This document shows positions 42,550 through 50,213 of a DNA stretch of 64,000 bases, piece by piece. Every line of letters begins with the position of its first letter. Position 1 is the first letter of the stretch. The stretch is from an uncultured Christensenella sp. GTDB taxonomy: Bacteria > Bacillota > Clostridia > Christensenellales > Pumilibacteraceae. The stretch is taken from the NCBI GenBank assembly GCA_910578545.1, contig CAJTPT010000001.1:124001-188000 (forward strand), given 5' to 3'. The notes beneath the pieces are model-generated. The model was not told where the DNA came from and ran no database searches. It worked only from the letters and a program-made list of their open reading frames with translations. Made by a program: the position numbers and the translations under genes.

Positions 42550-43167
42550 ATGGAAAAAATGTGCGTAATATTCGGTGCGGGACAGTGTATATCCCCGCGT
42601 AAGCATTTTGGCAAAACCGATTTGATAGTCGCGGCGGACGGCGGATATACAACGGCGGTAAACGCGGGATTAAAGCCCGACGTGGTTATAGGCGACTTCG
42701 ATTCGTCGGACGCGCCCGAGGACGACGGCGCGTTTATTGTCAAGCTGAACCGAGACAAGGACGACACCGACATGCTTGCAGCTGTCAAGCTGGGACTTAG
42801 GCGCGAGTATAGACTGTTTGTAATTTACGGCGGCACGGGCGGCAGACCCGACCACACTTTTGCCAATATTTCGACTCTCGCCTATCTAAACGCATACGGC
42901 GCAAAAGGATATTTGGTGTTTGACGATTGCGTAGCGACTGTTATAACCGACGGAAAGTTTACTCTGCCAAAAGACGCGCACGGCACGGTTTCCGTATTTG
43001 CTTACGGCGGCGTTGCCGATGGCGTAACGCTTAAAAACCTCGGGTACGAGCTGAACAACGCACAGCTGACCCCCGAGTTCCCGCTCGGCGTGTCCAACGC
43101 AACGTCCGTAAAATCGGGTGAAATATCGGTCAAGCACGGCTCGCTTTTGATATTCTTCCCAAGGTAA
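42550..43167 (+). CDS. thiN: thiamine pyrophosphokinase
   Basis: 205 aa. Converts thiamine to thiamine diphosphate with ATP. Motifs: AADGGYTTAVNAGLKPDVVIGDFDSSD (catalytic GDFDS; the quoted run split as AADGGYTTAV and NAGLKPDVVIGDFDSSD), KDDTDMLAA, and GGTGGRPDH. C-terminal beta domain has the thiamine pocket pattern (VSNATS). Alone, convergent with the J-domain gene; promoter placement suggests a leaderless mRNA. Confidence 0.92.
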   Translation: MEKMCVIFGAGQCISPRKHFGKTDLIVAADGGYTTAVNAGLKPDVVIGDFDSSDAPEDDGAFIVKLNRDKDDTDMLAAVKLGLRREYRLFVIYGGTGGRPDHTFANISTLAYLNAYGAKGYLVFDDCVATVITDGKFTLPKDAHGTVSVFAYGGVADGVTLKNLGYELNNAQLTPEFPLGVSNATSVKSGEISVKHGSLLIFFPR

Positions 43168-43174
43168 ATTTAAT

Positions 43175-43321
43175 TCGGAATGACTGACCGTTTCGCGGCG
43201 GTTTAATAATTGTGCGAAACGCCGTCCTCTTATTTGTAATACTGAGACGCCGTGGCGAATCTCACGAATTTTAAGCGTACACAAAAAAGAAAAGCCGAGC
43301 CGCGCTCGACAATTCCGAATT
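43175..43321. repeat. composite palindromic repeat, copy 2
   Basis: TTCGGAATGAC-type start, an inner hairpin CGTTTCGCGGCG...CGAAACGCCG, CTCACGAATT, a GC hairpin GCCGAGC-CGC-GCTCGAC (43294-43310) and AATTCCGAATT (43311-43321) at the 3' end of the J-domain gene. Its outer arm differs more than in copies 1 and 3. Confidence 0.6.
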
Positions 43322-45017
43322 ATTTCTTGTTCATTTTATCGACGGCGGTTTGCGCGAGCTTAGAGCCCAACTTTGCCGCCTGGCGGATAAAGCCGCTGCC
43401 TGTGTTTTCGTTTTTATCCAAGCCCTTGCCCTCGACGTAGCACACGCCGAGATAGTACATTGCGTCGGCATGCTTTTGCTTAGCCGCCTCTTTAAACCAG
43501 AACACCGCCTGATCGTAATCGTAGTCGATTTCGTCGCCGGTAAAGTACATCTCGCCGAGCGTGAACTGCGACTGCGCATCGCCCGCCATTGCTGATTCGG
43601 TAAGCTCGTCGAACCTCTGCCAAAATTCCTTGTTGGCAAGCTTTTCGCGGTATTCGTCAAGCAACGCCTCGTTTTCGGCAATCAGCCTGCGTTCCTCGGC
43701 GATACGCTCGTCGGTGATATCTATGGACGCGTTATACTCGGCGCGCTTTTGCGGATCGGAAAGCACGGCAAACGCTTGCTCGGCTTTTTCCAACTTAGCG
43801 ATAAGCGCCTTATCGCTTTTACCCGAAAGCTTCTTAACAAGCTTGGCGTGCGCCTCGACAATCTGCTCGTCGGACGCCCAAATAAGCACGCCCAAATCGC
43901 CGTATAAAGTCGTTTTGGCGCGGCGCTTATCGGCATTGACCTTTTTGTTCCACGCCTCTATACGCTGTTCGGCGTCCGACAAAAATTCCTCGCTTCCGGC
44001 GTACTGCAACCACTGTTCGTTTTCCGTGCGAAGCGCTTCGTTTTCGGCGGTGAGCTCGGCTATCTTGCGGTTGAGCTCTCCTATCTCGTCCTGAAGCTGT
44101 CGGCGTTTATCCTGCTGAAGTTTGATTTGCGCCGAGTTTTTAAGCTCGTGCTGCTTGTTATCGGTTTCTAACTGACGGCAACGCTTTTCCAGCTCGGCAT
44201 ATTCGGCAAGAAGGCTGTCGTGCTCTGTCGTAAGCGAATTGTGGTCGCGCTCGAGCGCTTTAAGCGTGGCTTTAACGCTTTCGAGCTCCGATTGAAGATT
44301 GCTGTTTTCCGCTCGCGTTCTGCCCGTGCCGACGCGCTTTCTTAACTGATTGATTTCGTTCTCGAGGTATGATATGCGTTCCTTACACTCTGCAAGCTCT
44401 TGGTCGCGGTTGAACAGCTCTTTCTCGAGCTCGCGCCTGTCGTTTTCGCTATCCTTGACGCGCTCTTTAAGTCCGCCCTCGGCATCCAGCTTGGCTTTTA
44501 GCTTTTTATTCTCGGCAACGGCTTCGTTAAGCGCCGCCATGATTTTGGCAATCTCCGCCTCGGCGGCTTGCTGGGCTTCCGCCACGCCCTGCCTGTACGC
44601 CTGATTACAGAGCGCCTGAACCTGCGCTTGGGCGTGCGCCTGCGCCTTGGCTTGAGCGGCCGCCTGTGCCGCCGCCGCTTGCGCGCGTAGCGGCACGCCG
44701 TTCATGTTCATGTTCATGTTTCTGTACGCCGCCTGTCGCGCCGCCGCCTGCGCCTGAGCGCGCTGACGGGCTATGATATCCTCTTGACTGGGGCGCGGCG
44801 CACTCGCTTCTTTTAGCTTAGCGTCGTACTCCGCGCGTGATTTCGGATCGGAAAGCACGGCGTGCGCCTCGTTGATATCGGCAAACTTGCTCGCGGCGGT
44901 CGCGTCGCCCGGATTGACGTCGGGGTGATAGCGCTTGGCAAGTACGCGGTATTTGCTTTTTATTTCGGCTTCGGTCGCCGTGGACTGTACGCCCAAAATT
45001 TGGTAGTAGTTTTTCAT
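43320..45017 (-). CDS. J-domain protein with coiled coil, second J-like domain and Sel1 repeats
   Basis: 565 aa. Residues 1-68: complete J domain with HPD at 31-33, able to stimulate Hsp70 (DnaK). 80-150: Ala/Gln-rich (AQAAARQAAYRNMN..., AQAQAKAQAHAQAQ). 150-365: long coiled coil. 380-452: a second J-like fold (YGDLGVLIWASDEQIVEAHAK... AFAVLSDPQKRAEYNASI) without HPD, its helix II/III junction reading KLSGKS. 470-560: two Sel1 repeats. Not the standard DnaJ (no zinc fingers, no CTD). A DnaK co-chaperone that brings client scaffolds is a fair guess. Confidence 0.85.
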   Translation of the reverse strand: MKNYYQILGVQSTATEAEIKSKYRVLAKRYHPDVNPGDATAASKFADINEAHAVLSDPKSRAEYDAKLKEASAPRPSQEDIIARQRAQAQAAARQAAYRNMNMNMNGVPLRAQAAAAQAAAQAKAQAHAQAQVQALCNQAYRQGVAEAQQAAEAEIAKIMAALNEAVAENKKLKAKLDAEGGLKERVKDSENDRRELEKELFNRDQELAECKERISYLENEINQLRKRVGTGRTRAENSNLQSELESVKATLKALERDHNSLTTEHDSLLAEYAELEKRCRQLETDNKQHELKNSAQIKLQQDKRRQLQDEIGELNRKIAELTAENEALRTENEQWLQYAGSEEFLSDAEQRIEAWNKKVNADKRRAKTTLYGDLGVLIWASDEQIVEAHAKLVKKLSGKSDKALIAKLEKAEQAFAVLSDPQKRAEYNASIDITDERIAEERRLIAENEALLDEYREKLANKEFWQRFDELTESAMAGDAQSQFTLGEMYFTGDEIDYDYDQAVFWFKEAAKQKHADAMYYLGVCYVEGKGLDKNENTGSGFIRQAAKLGSKLAQTAVDKMNKK

Positions 45018-45089
45018 AGCGAATAATTATTTAATTCAAATAAGATTAAAGCTATGTTAATTGTACAATACCCCGCGAATTTTGTCAAG

Positions 45090-45300
45090 TTATTGATTGC
45101 CGTTCAAAATCTTTATAGCGCGCTCTGCGGTGTTCTCGTCCATGCCTAGCGAGCCGTACGGGTCGGTCCTTACAAACCTCCGCTAAGCTCGCCCCACCCG
45201 TATGTGTAATAGCCGATAATGGCAAAGCTTTCCGCTTCCTACGCAGATCGGCGGACGGAATAAGATCGATTATCCTATTGTCAAACGCTTTATAATTCAT
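45090..45300 (-). pseudogene. broken short gene, unrecognised
   Basis: A minus-strand start MNYKAFDNRIIDLIPSADLR breaks after 20 codons; the next frame continues with EAESFAIIGYYTYGWGELSG up to TAA, and the original frame type resumes with DPYGSLGMDENTAERAIK and ends NGNQ-stop at 45090. Protein-like composition in pieces of different frames indicates at least one frameshift and one in-frame stop in a gene of about 70 codons. No family recognised. It fills most of the 45018-45403 gap. Confidence 0.45.
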
Positions 45301-45403
45301 AAATATAATGTACAACAAAAGCGTGCGGCACGCAACGGTACCGCACGGAATAAAATATGATTTATAAAAAAGATTTTAATCTGTAACCGCTAATTCATAA
45401 CTC

Positions 45404-46102
45404 CTAATTATTCTTGTAGTGCACGTTAAACTCGTCCGTTTCGTCGTCATACACGGCAAGGATAATGTTATCGAGGTCTTCTTTGCTTTTGATTTTAAGC
45501 CGAGAGAACAGCCACTCTGTATCCTTGTTTATTTCGGACAGTCCCGAATACGACACTGCGCCGTCGACAATCAGTACGTCGGTGAGCGCCGCCTTTTTTA
45601 TTTTGCTCCCGTCGAGGTCTTCCATGACAAGCGGCTTTTGCGCGCCGACGGGCATTACGGACAAATCACCGCTCGGCTCGAACACCGCATATGCGACGTC
45701 GGAAATATCGAAGTAACCCTTTTCGCGAAGCATGGACAGCAAATCGTTTACGTCTATATTGTTCTTTTTGAGCTGTTTGTAATCTATCTTGCCTTCGTAA
45801 ATGAGTGTTGCGGGCTTGCCCTTGAGCCAACGCTTTAAAAAGGTGCATTTGCGCCCGATGATTGCCACAAACAGCGCCAATACGAAAAATACAGTCATCG
45901 CGATAAGGAAAAAGTAGAACGGTATGTCGGTGCTGAACGCCATCTCCGCGGCAATAGAGCCGAGCGATATCCCTATCGTGTAGTCTATAAACTCGAGCTG
46001 TGCGATCTGCTTTTTTCCCAATATCTTGGAAATTATAAACAGATAGATAAACGCGACCGCCGAGTCGATAAGCACCCAATATATAGGCTTTATTCCAAAC
46101 AT
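45404..46102 (-). CDS. YetF-family (DUF421) membrane protein
   Basis: 232 aa. Three N-terminal helices (about 7-25, 38-57, 63-83) and a cytosolic alpha/beta domain with the family features FIDYTIGISLGSIAAEMA near the membrane, PATLIYEGKIDYKQLKKNNI and LLSMLREKGYFDISDVAYAV. YetF proteins in Bacillus are spore or membrane proteins of unclear task. A longer than usual C-terminus ends DVLIVDGAVSYSGLSEINKD..., a second copy of the DUF421 soluble fold. Confidence 0.88.
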   Translation of the reverse strand: MFGIKPIYWVLIDSAVAFIYLFIISKILGKKQIAQLEFIDYTIGISLGSIAAEMAFSTDIPFYFFLIAMTVFFVLALFVAIIGRKCTFLKRWLKGKPATLIYEGKIDYKQLKKNNIDVNDLLSMLREKGYFDISDVAYAVFEPSGDLSVMPVGAQKPLVMEDLDGSKIKKAALTDVLIVDGAVSYSGLSEINKDTEWLFSRLKIKSKEDLDNIILAVYDDETDEFNVHYKNN

Positions 46103-46237
46103 GATATATCTCCGAGGTTTAGTAGGGATGATACGCCCATTAATGGTATCTTTATTACGCTCTGTTTTTATTCGTCAATTAAAAAAGATTTTAGCCATGC
46201 GGAGCTCAAACACATAGCGATACCAATCATTCACCGC

Positions 46238-46266
46238 TTGCAATATTATAAAAAAAATGCTATATT
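46238..46266 (+). promoter_or_regulatory. sigma-A promoter of the lipoprotein gene
   Basis: TTGCAA (46238-46243), 17-bp spacer, TATATT (46261-46266); GGAGGG ribosome site then ATG at 46286. Confidence 0.7.
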
Positions 46267-46285
46267 GATTATAATGGAGGGTTTT

Positions 46286-48364
46286 ATGAAAAAGAAATTT
46301 CTGCTAACATTTTTATCGGTCGTCGGCGTGACGGCTTGCGCTTTCGGGCTTACCGCTTGCGGACTGTTCGGCGAAAAAAAGCACGAGCACGAATACGACC
46401 GATCCTGGACATGTGACGAAACGTACCATTGGCACCCTTGTATCGCGGGCGGCGATTGCAACGCACCCCAAAAGGACAAGGGCGAACACACCGACCCGCA
46501 AAGAACGGGACATTGCGACGTTTGCGGCGAGCCGATGATCATTCCGCAAGACGCGCCGGTGGAAATCAAGTATAGCTATACCGATACGACGATAACCGTC
46601 GAGGACGCGTACTACGGCGAGGATAAGACTACCTCGTTCGACACCGAATACCGCTTGGACGACGGCGATTGGCAAAAGCGCGATATAGACAAGCGCGATT
46701 ACATTTATTATAACGACCTTGCGCCTGCGTCCACGCATACGATTTACGCGCGGCTGTGCGAAAGAGAGGGCTACTCGCTCGGCGAAACCTTTTCCGTTTC
46801 GGTCACTTTGAAAAAATCATTCCCCGACTCGGCGCCCGCAAGCGACGAAGTTTCCTACGAGGTCGCGGGCAAGACCGTCGTGTTTACCTTGAGCGACGGC
46901 ATAGAGCTTAGCGTGGACGGCGGCGAAACTTATTCCGCCGAAAGCAAGATCACACACACCTTCCCCGTTTCGGGTAATAAGGAAATCTTTATCCGCTACA
47001 GCGAAACGGATACGCATTTGGCTAGCACGTACTTCCGTTTTGAGATAAAAACGACCGACTTTGCAAGCGGCGACGGAACCGAGGAAAACCCCTATCTTAT
47101 CGGCACGCTCGAACATTTCAAGGGTTTGAAAAACTTTTACGAAACAAGCGATTGCTACTTTGCGCTTACCGACGATATAGAGTGGGACGACGAGGTATGG
47201 GAACAAGGAGATCAGCTGATAAGAAATATGCACTTTGACGGGCGCGGGCATAAGATAACGGGGCTCAAACAAAAAGAGCCGCTCTTCGATACTGCGTACG
47301 AAGTCAAAAACCTAACCGTCGAAAACGCCGTTTATTCCGTCAGAATAGACAAGTCGAGTATAGCCAATCCCGCGATAATTGCGGGCGATCTGACCTATGC
47401 CGAAAACGTCGACGTAAGCGGAACGATAACTATCATCGAGCCGAATAAAGCTATACAGCTTCCTGTGTCGGGGCGGTTCAGTATGGCGGTAGGCGGAATT
47501 TGCGCGCGCCTGGAGCAAAGCAAAGCCGACGCGGTTTACGGCTTGAACCGTTGCAATGCGGATATCACCGTTTCCCTTCCCGACATCAAGGAAAAAGCGG
47601 GGGTGCATATGGAATTGGCATTGGGCGGACTTGCGGGAATAATCGTACCCTATAATACAAGTGCGCACAACGACCTTGCTACGATATTTAGGTGCAGCGC
47701 CGACCTCGACGTTACGCAAGCATACGTTACCGAATCCAATATAGGCGGACTTGTAGGCGGGTTTGCCAATTCAAATAACTTCGGTCCCACGGCAAATATC
47801 TCAAACTGCTACACCACAGGCACGGTTAATATCAACTTCTTCAATCAAGAGTCGGGAATGAACTCGGGCACGTTGCGGGCAGGCGGTATCGCGCCGGAAA
47901 TTACGGGTACGATCACCACCTGCTACTCGGCGATCGATTTCAATATAAACGCATTTATGACCAAAACGCAAACCACCGGGATATGCGCCGCGAACGTATA
48001 CGTCGGCGGCATTTGCACCAACGCGCACAACAGACACGGGGCGACGGATTCGGACGATCAACAATTATCACGCTGTCTGTTTGCAGGTTCGATCAACGTA
48101 AAACACACCGCTCCCGACGACGCGGGTGCCTATCACTTAAACGCCGTCTGTGCGGATTACGCGGGCTTTAAGTCGACCCAAGAGCTGTACTGTATTTCCA
48201 CCGCTACCGACACCGCCGACAGCGAAAAACCTGTGAGCGGCGACGGTGCGCTTTCCGTTACCGAAGGCGAAATGTTGACAGCCGAATGGCAAAAGCAATC
48301 GCTAAAATTCAGCGACGAAAACTATTGGGTCTTGGAAGACGGAAAACTTCCCACGCTCAAATAA
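46286..48364 (+). CDS. large surface lipoprotein with His/Cys-rich start and GLUG-like repeats
   Basis: 692 aa. Lipoprotein signal: KKKFLLTFLSVVGVTACAFG then LTAC-G lipobox (Cys23 if counted from this Met), so the mature protein is anchored outside. Residues 28-85 are rich in His and Cys in the pattern HEHEYDRSWTCDETYHWHPC...GDCN...GHCDVCGEP, a common module of clostridial surface proteins that probably binds metal. The rest is beta-rich; after residue 250, GTEENPYLIGTLEHFKGL and GGLAGIIVP/GGLVGGFANS repeats resemble GLUG beta-helix repeats of adhesins. Start at 46286 chosen by GGAGGG. Single gene with terminator. Confidence 0.75.
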   Translation: MKKKFLLTFLSVVGVTACAFGLTACGLFGEKKHEHEYDRSWTCDETYHWHPCIAGGDCNAPQKDKGEHTDPQRTGHCDVCGEPMIIPQDAPVEIKYSYTDTTITVEDAYYGEDKTTSFDTEYRLDDGDWQKRDIDKRDYIYYNDLAPASTHTIYARLCEREGYSLGETFSVSVTLKKSFPDSAPASDEVSYEVAGKTVVFTLSDGIELSVDGGETYSAESKITHTFPVSGNKEIFIRYSETDTHLASTYFRFEIKTTDFASGDGTEENPYLIGTLEHFKGLKNFYETSDCYFALTDDIEWDDEVWEQGDQLIRNMHFDGRGHKITGLKQKEPLFDTAYEVKNLTVENAVYSVRIDKSSIANPAIIAGDLTYAENVDVSGTITIIEPNKAIQLPVSGRFSMAVGGICARLEQSKADAVYGLNRCNADITVSLPDIKEKAGVHMELALGGLAGIIVPYNTSAHNDLATIFRCSADLDVTQAYVTESNIGGLVGGFANSNNFGPTANISNCYTTGTVNINFFNQESGMNSGTLRAGGIAPEITGTITTCYSAIDFNINAFMTKTQTTGICAANVYVGGICTNAHNRHGATDSDDQQLSRCLFAGSINVKHTAPDDAGAYHLNAVCADYAGFKSTQELYCISTATDTADSEKPVSGDGALSVTEGEMLTAEWQKQSLKFSDENYWVLEDGKLPTLK

Positions 48365-48393
48365 TCAAATACGCAGCTTGCACATGATCTAAC

Positions 48394-48443
48394 AAAAAAA
48401 GGACGCCGTAAAGTCTTGTATGACCTTCGGCGTCCTTTTTTAC
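48394..48443 (+). terminator. intrinsic terminator after the lipoprotein gene
   Basis: AAAAAAAGGACGCCG ... CGGCGTCCTTTTTTA, strong stem with a 20-base loop. Confidence 0.85.
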
Positions 48444-48805
48444 CCCTTTTTCACTTTCTATGCAATAAATAATTCCGCTTAGCCTTACCCCACCCCTTTC
48501 CCTTTGCAAGCGCTCTTCCTTTTTATTTTTACTTTACAATCTTTTTCCTTGGGGCACAAATATGCCGACCGACGGTTAATCCCGAGTTGTTTTGACTATC
48601 CGCCGGACCATATTTACAATAATATTGTAGCAAGACCGATAAACGCTTTCAACCCGAAACGCCGACGGTTATTAAAAGAAAGTTGCAAAATCGAAACGGG
48701 AACTTGTAAAAATTGCAAGGTACATTCAAAAAAGCTTTTTTTCTTTTTATTAATCTGTCAATAGCCATAGGTACCGCTAATACGCAGGCGCGCGTGTCTA
48801 TAAAC
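48444..48805. other. non-coding stretch
   Basis: About 360 bases without a credible gene. A plus-strand frame at 48504-48764 has no ribosome site and unnatural composition. A T-rich region and A-rich tracts are seen; nothing recognised. Confidence 0.4.
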
Positions 48806-48958
48806 CGTGAGATCCTTCGCTTTGCTCGGGATGACAAACAGACTTTTACCGTGTAACGTGTTTTGTCATGTTGAGCGAAGCGAAACATCTCACGAACTCA
48901 AAGTCAGCCCAAAAAGAAAAGTCGAGCCTAAACTCGACAATTCTTATTTCTTAATTAT
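48806..48958. repeat. composite palindromic repeat, copy 3
   Basis: CGTGAGATCCTTCGCTTTGC...GGGATGACAAACAG paired with TTTTGTCATGTTGAGCGAAG...CATCTCACG (48806-48894), then hairpin GTCGAGCCTAAACTCGAC (48921-48938), then AATTCTTATTTCTTAATTAT. The best-kept copy; it overlaps the stop of the HTH gene at 48951. Confidence 0.8.
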
Positions 48959-49280
48959 CAAACACCAAAATCCGTTCGAGCGGAATTCGGCAGATTTCGG
49001 CGTAGTACAGCAGGTCGCTTATAGTGGGGCGGGCTCTGCCCTTTTCCCAATTAACTATTCGGCTCTCGCCGTCCAAATAGAACACCCTGGCAAGCTCGCC
49101 CTGGCTGATATGGTTATCCATGTCCAAAGAGCAATCGTCGCAATTTCCGCCGCAGTTGTTCTTGCCGTTATTCAAAAACCAACATACGTACTTGCGCAGA
49201 TTGTGGTTGTTCAGTCTTAAGTTTTGCAGGTTGCGCCCCGTTTTCTTCCAATTAACGGCGCGATATTCGATTTTTTCCAT
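48951..49280 (-). CDS. XRE-like HTH protein with Cys-rich insert
   Basis: 109 aa. N-terminal MEKIEYRAVNWKKTGRNLQ, then a Cys cluster (C-x4-C-x2-C within CGGNCDDC), and a divergent HTH: ISQGELARVFYLDGESRIVNWEKGRARPTISDLLYYAEICRI, in two pieces here ISQGELARVFYLDGES and RIVNWEKGRARPTISDLL. This class is common in clostridial genomes in several copies; targets unknown. Start at 49280 chosen for AGGGAATTATTG; a frame to 49388 has no ribosome site. Confidence 0.75.
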   Translation of the reverse strand: MEKIEYRAVNWKKTGRNLQNLRLNNHNLRKYVCWFLNNGKNNCGGNCDDCSLDMDNHISQGELARVFYLDGESRIVNWEKGRARPTISDLLYYAEICRIPLERILVFDN

Positions 49281-49322
49281 CAATAATTCCCTATTTATTA
49301 ATCCCCGTTTTTTTGCAAACAA

Positions 49323-49362
49323 AAACAAAAAAGTGCGCAAACTTAACCGCTCGCGCACTTTG
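49323..49362 (-). terminator. intrinsic terminator, minus strand
   Basis: Minus strand: AAAGTGCGCG-AGCGGTTAAGTT-TGCGCACTTTTTTG. It lies upstream of the HTH gene and would stop a transcript coming from the gene at 49656. Confidence 0.75.
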
Positions 49363-49540
49363 AGCCATAGCGGACTCGGACACCGCAAGCCCTAACGCCG
49401 CATTTATCGGATATTTTTCCCCTTACGTCGCTTGACGTACCGCAAAGGATACGACTGCGCTCCGTAAGTATCAAACGATCACAAAGCTTAGGCGTTTGGA
49501 TGCAAAGCAGTTTTTGGTAGCATAACGCGCCGTCAGAAAA

Positions 49541-49590
49541 GAAAAAAGCGCACAAAGCAGTACTCTTGCCGTACCGCAAGTGCGCTTTAA
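49541..49590 (-). terminator. intrinsic terminator of the three-gene protease cluster
   Basis: Minus strand: AAAGCGCAC ... GTGCGCTTTTTT with a nested CTTGCGGTACGGCAAG hairpin. Ends the transcript of the gene at 49656. Confidence 0.75.
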
Positions 49591-49655
49591 CTAAGTATCA
49601 CACGGCGCAGAATGCACCTAAACCCTTACGGGTTCGGGTCCGCTATGGCTATTGC

Positions 49656-50051
49656 TTAGTTCTCGTCGCCGCCGCAGAATTCTTTTTCGAGGGCGTCGGC
49701 AGTACGGCTGACAAGCTCGATGGTGGGGCCGAGCTCGGACAGCGGCACGTAGTTCATGTTAAGCGTGACTCTTACGTAGTAAAGGTCGCCCATCTTTTCC
49801 AAGCAGACAAAGTATTTTTTGCCGATAACTTCGAGGGCTTTTGCTACACGGCTGCCCGCGATCTCGCCTACGCGTGAAACTACCTCGACAAGAAGTCTGC
49901 TGGTCTGTTGCTCGTGATCGACCAATACGAGCTGAGTTCTGTCCTCGTTGTCGGGATAGATAAATGTGATTTTGACCATATCCCCCGCTCTGTCGGTCTT
50001 GTAGGTGCTGTCAAGATGTCTGGTGACGTCTTCCCAAGTGATGTTTGCCAT
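49656..50051 (-). CDS. YbjN/CesT-like small protein
   Basis: 131 aa, acidic, alpha/beta. The pattern YFVCLEKMGDLYYVRVTLNM followed by SELGPTIELVSRTADALEKE is that of YbjN and type III secretion chaperone (CesT-like) folds: a beta sheet followed by a long helix ending RTADALEK. No membrane part. Same strand as the Clp-FtsH fusion gene, 163 bp downstream of its end, with its own GGAGAACG ribosome site. An adaptor or chaperone for the protease is possible but only inferred from position. Confidence 0.5.
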   Translation of the reverse strand: MANITWEDVTRHLDSTYKTDRAGDMVKITFIYPDNEDRTQLVLVDHEQQTSRLLVEVVSRVGEIAGSRVAKALEVIGKKYFVCLEKMGDLYYVRVTLNMNYVPLSELGPTIELVSRTADALEKEFCGGDEN

Positions 50052-50213
50052 GTTCGTTCTCCTTTTAAGGTTATTATTTGACTTATTCTTTCCTTTGGAA
50101 CAAGCCTTGATTACGTATAGATTACAGGTCGCCGCGCGGACAACCCACGGTATTTATTATAACACCGACGTATGGTTTTGTCAATAATAAATTTATAAGA
50201 TAGTTGCTGATTT

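Larger units (their letters stand above)
49281..49655. other. repeat-rich intergenic region with two terminators
   Basis: 375 bases without a gene. Two terminator hairpins (49323-49362 and 49541-49590), a long-range inverted repeat AGCCATAGCGGAC (49363-49375) with GTCCGCTATGGCT (49638-49650), and repeated words TTGCGGTACG(G/T)CAAG and TGATACTTA. The region looks like a small palindromic element or a structured leader rather than spacer. Confidence 0.5.

Noticed and set aside
48504..48764. Plus-strand frame of 86 codons
   Set aside because: No ribosome site, no family, low-complexity Phe/Leu ends; lies in spacer beside a repeat.
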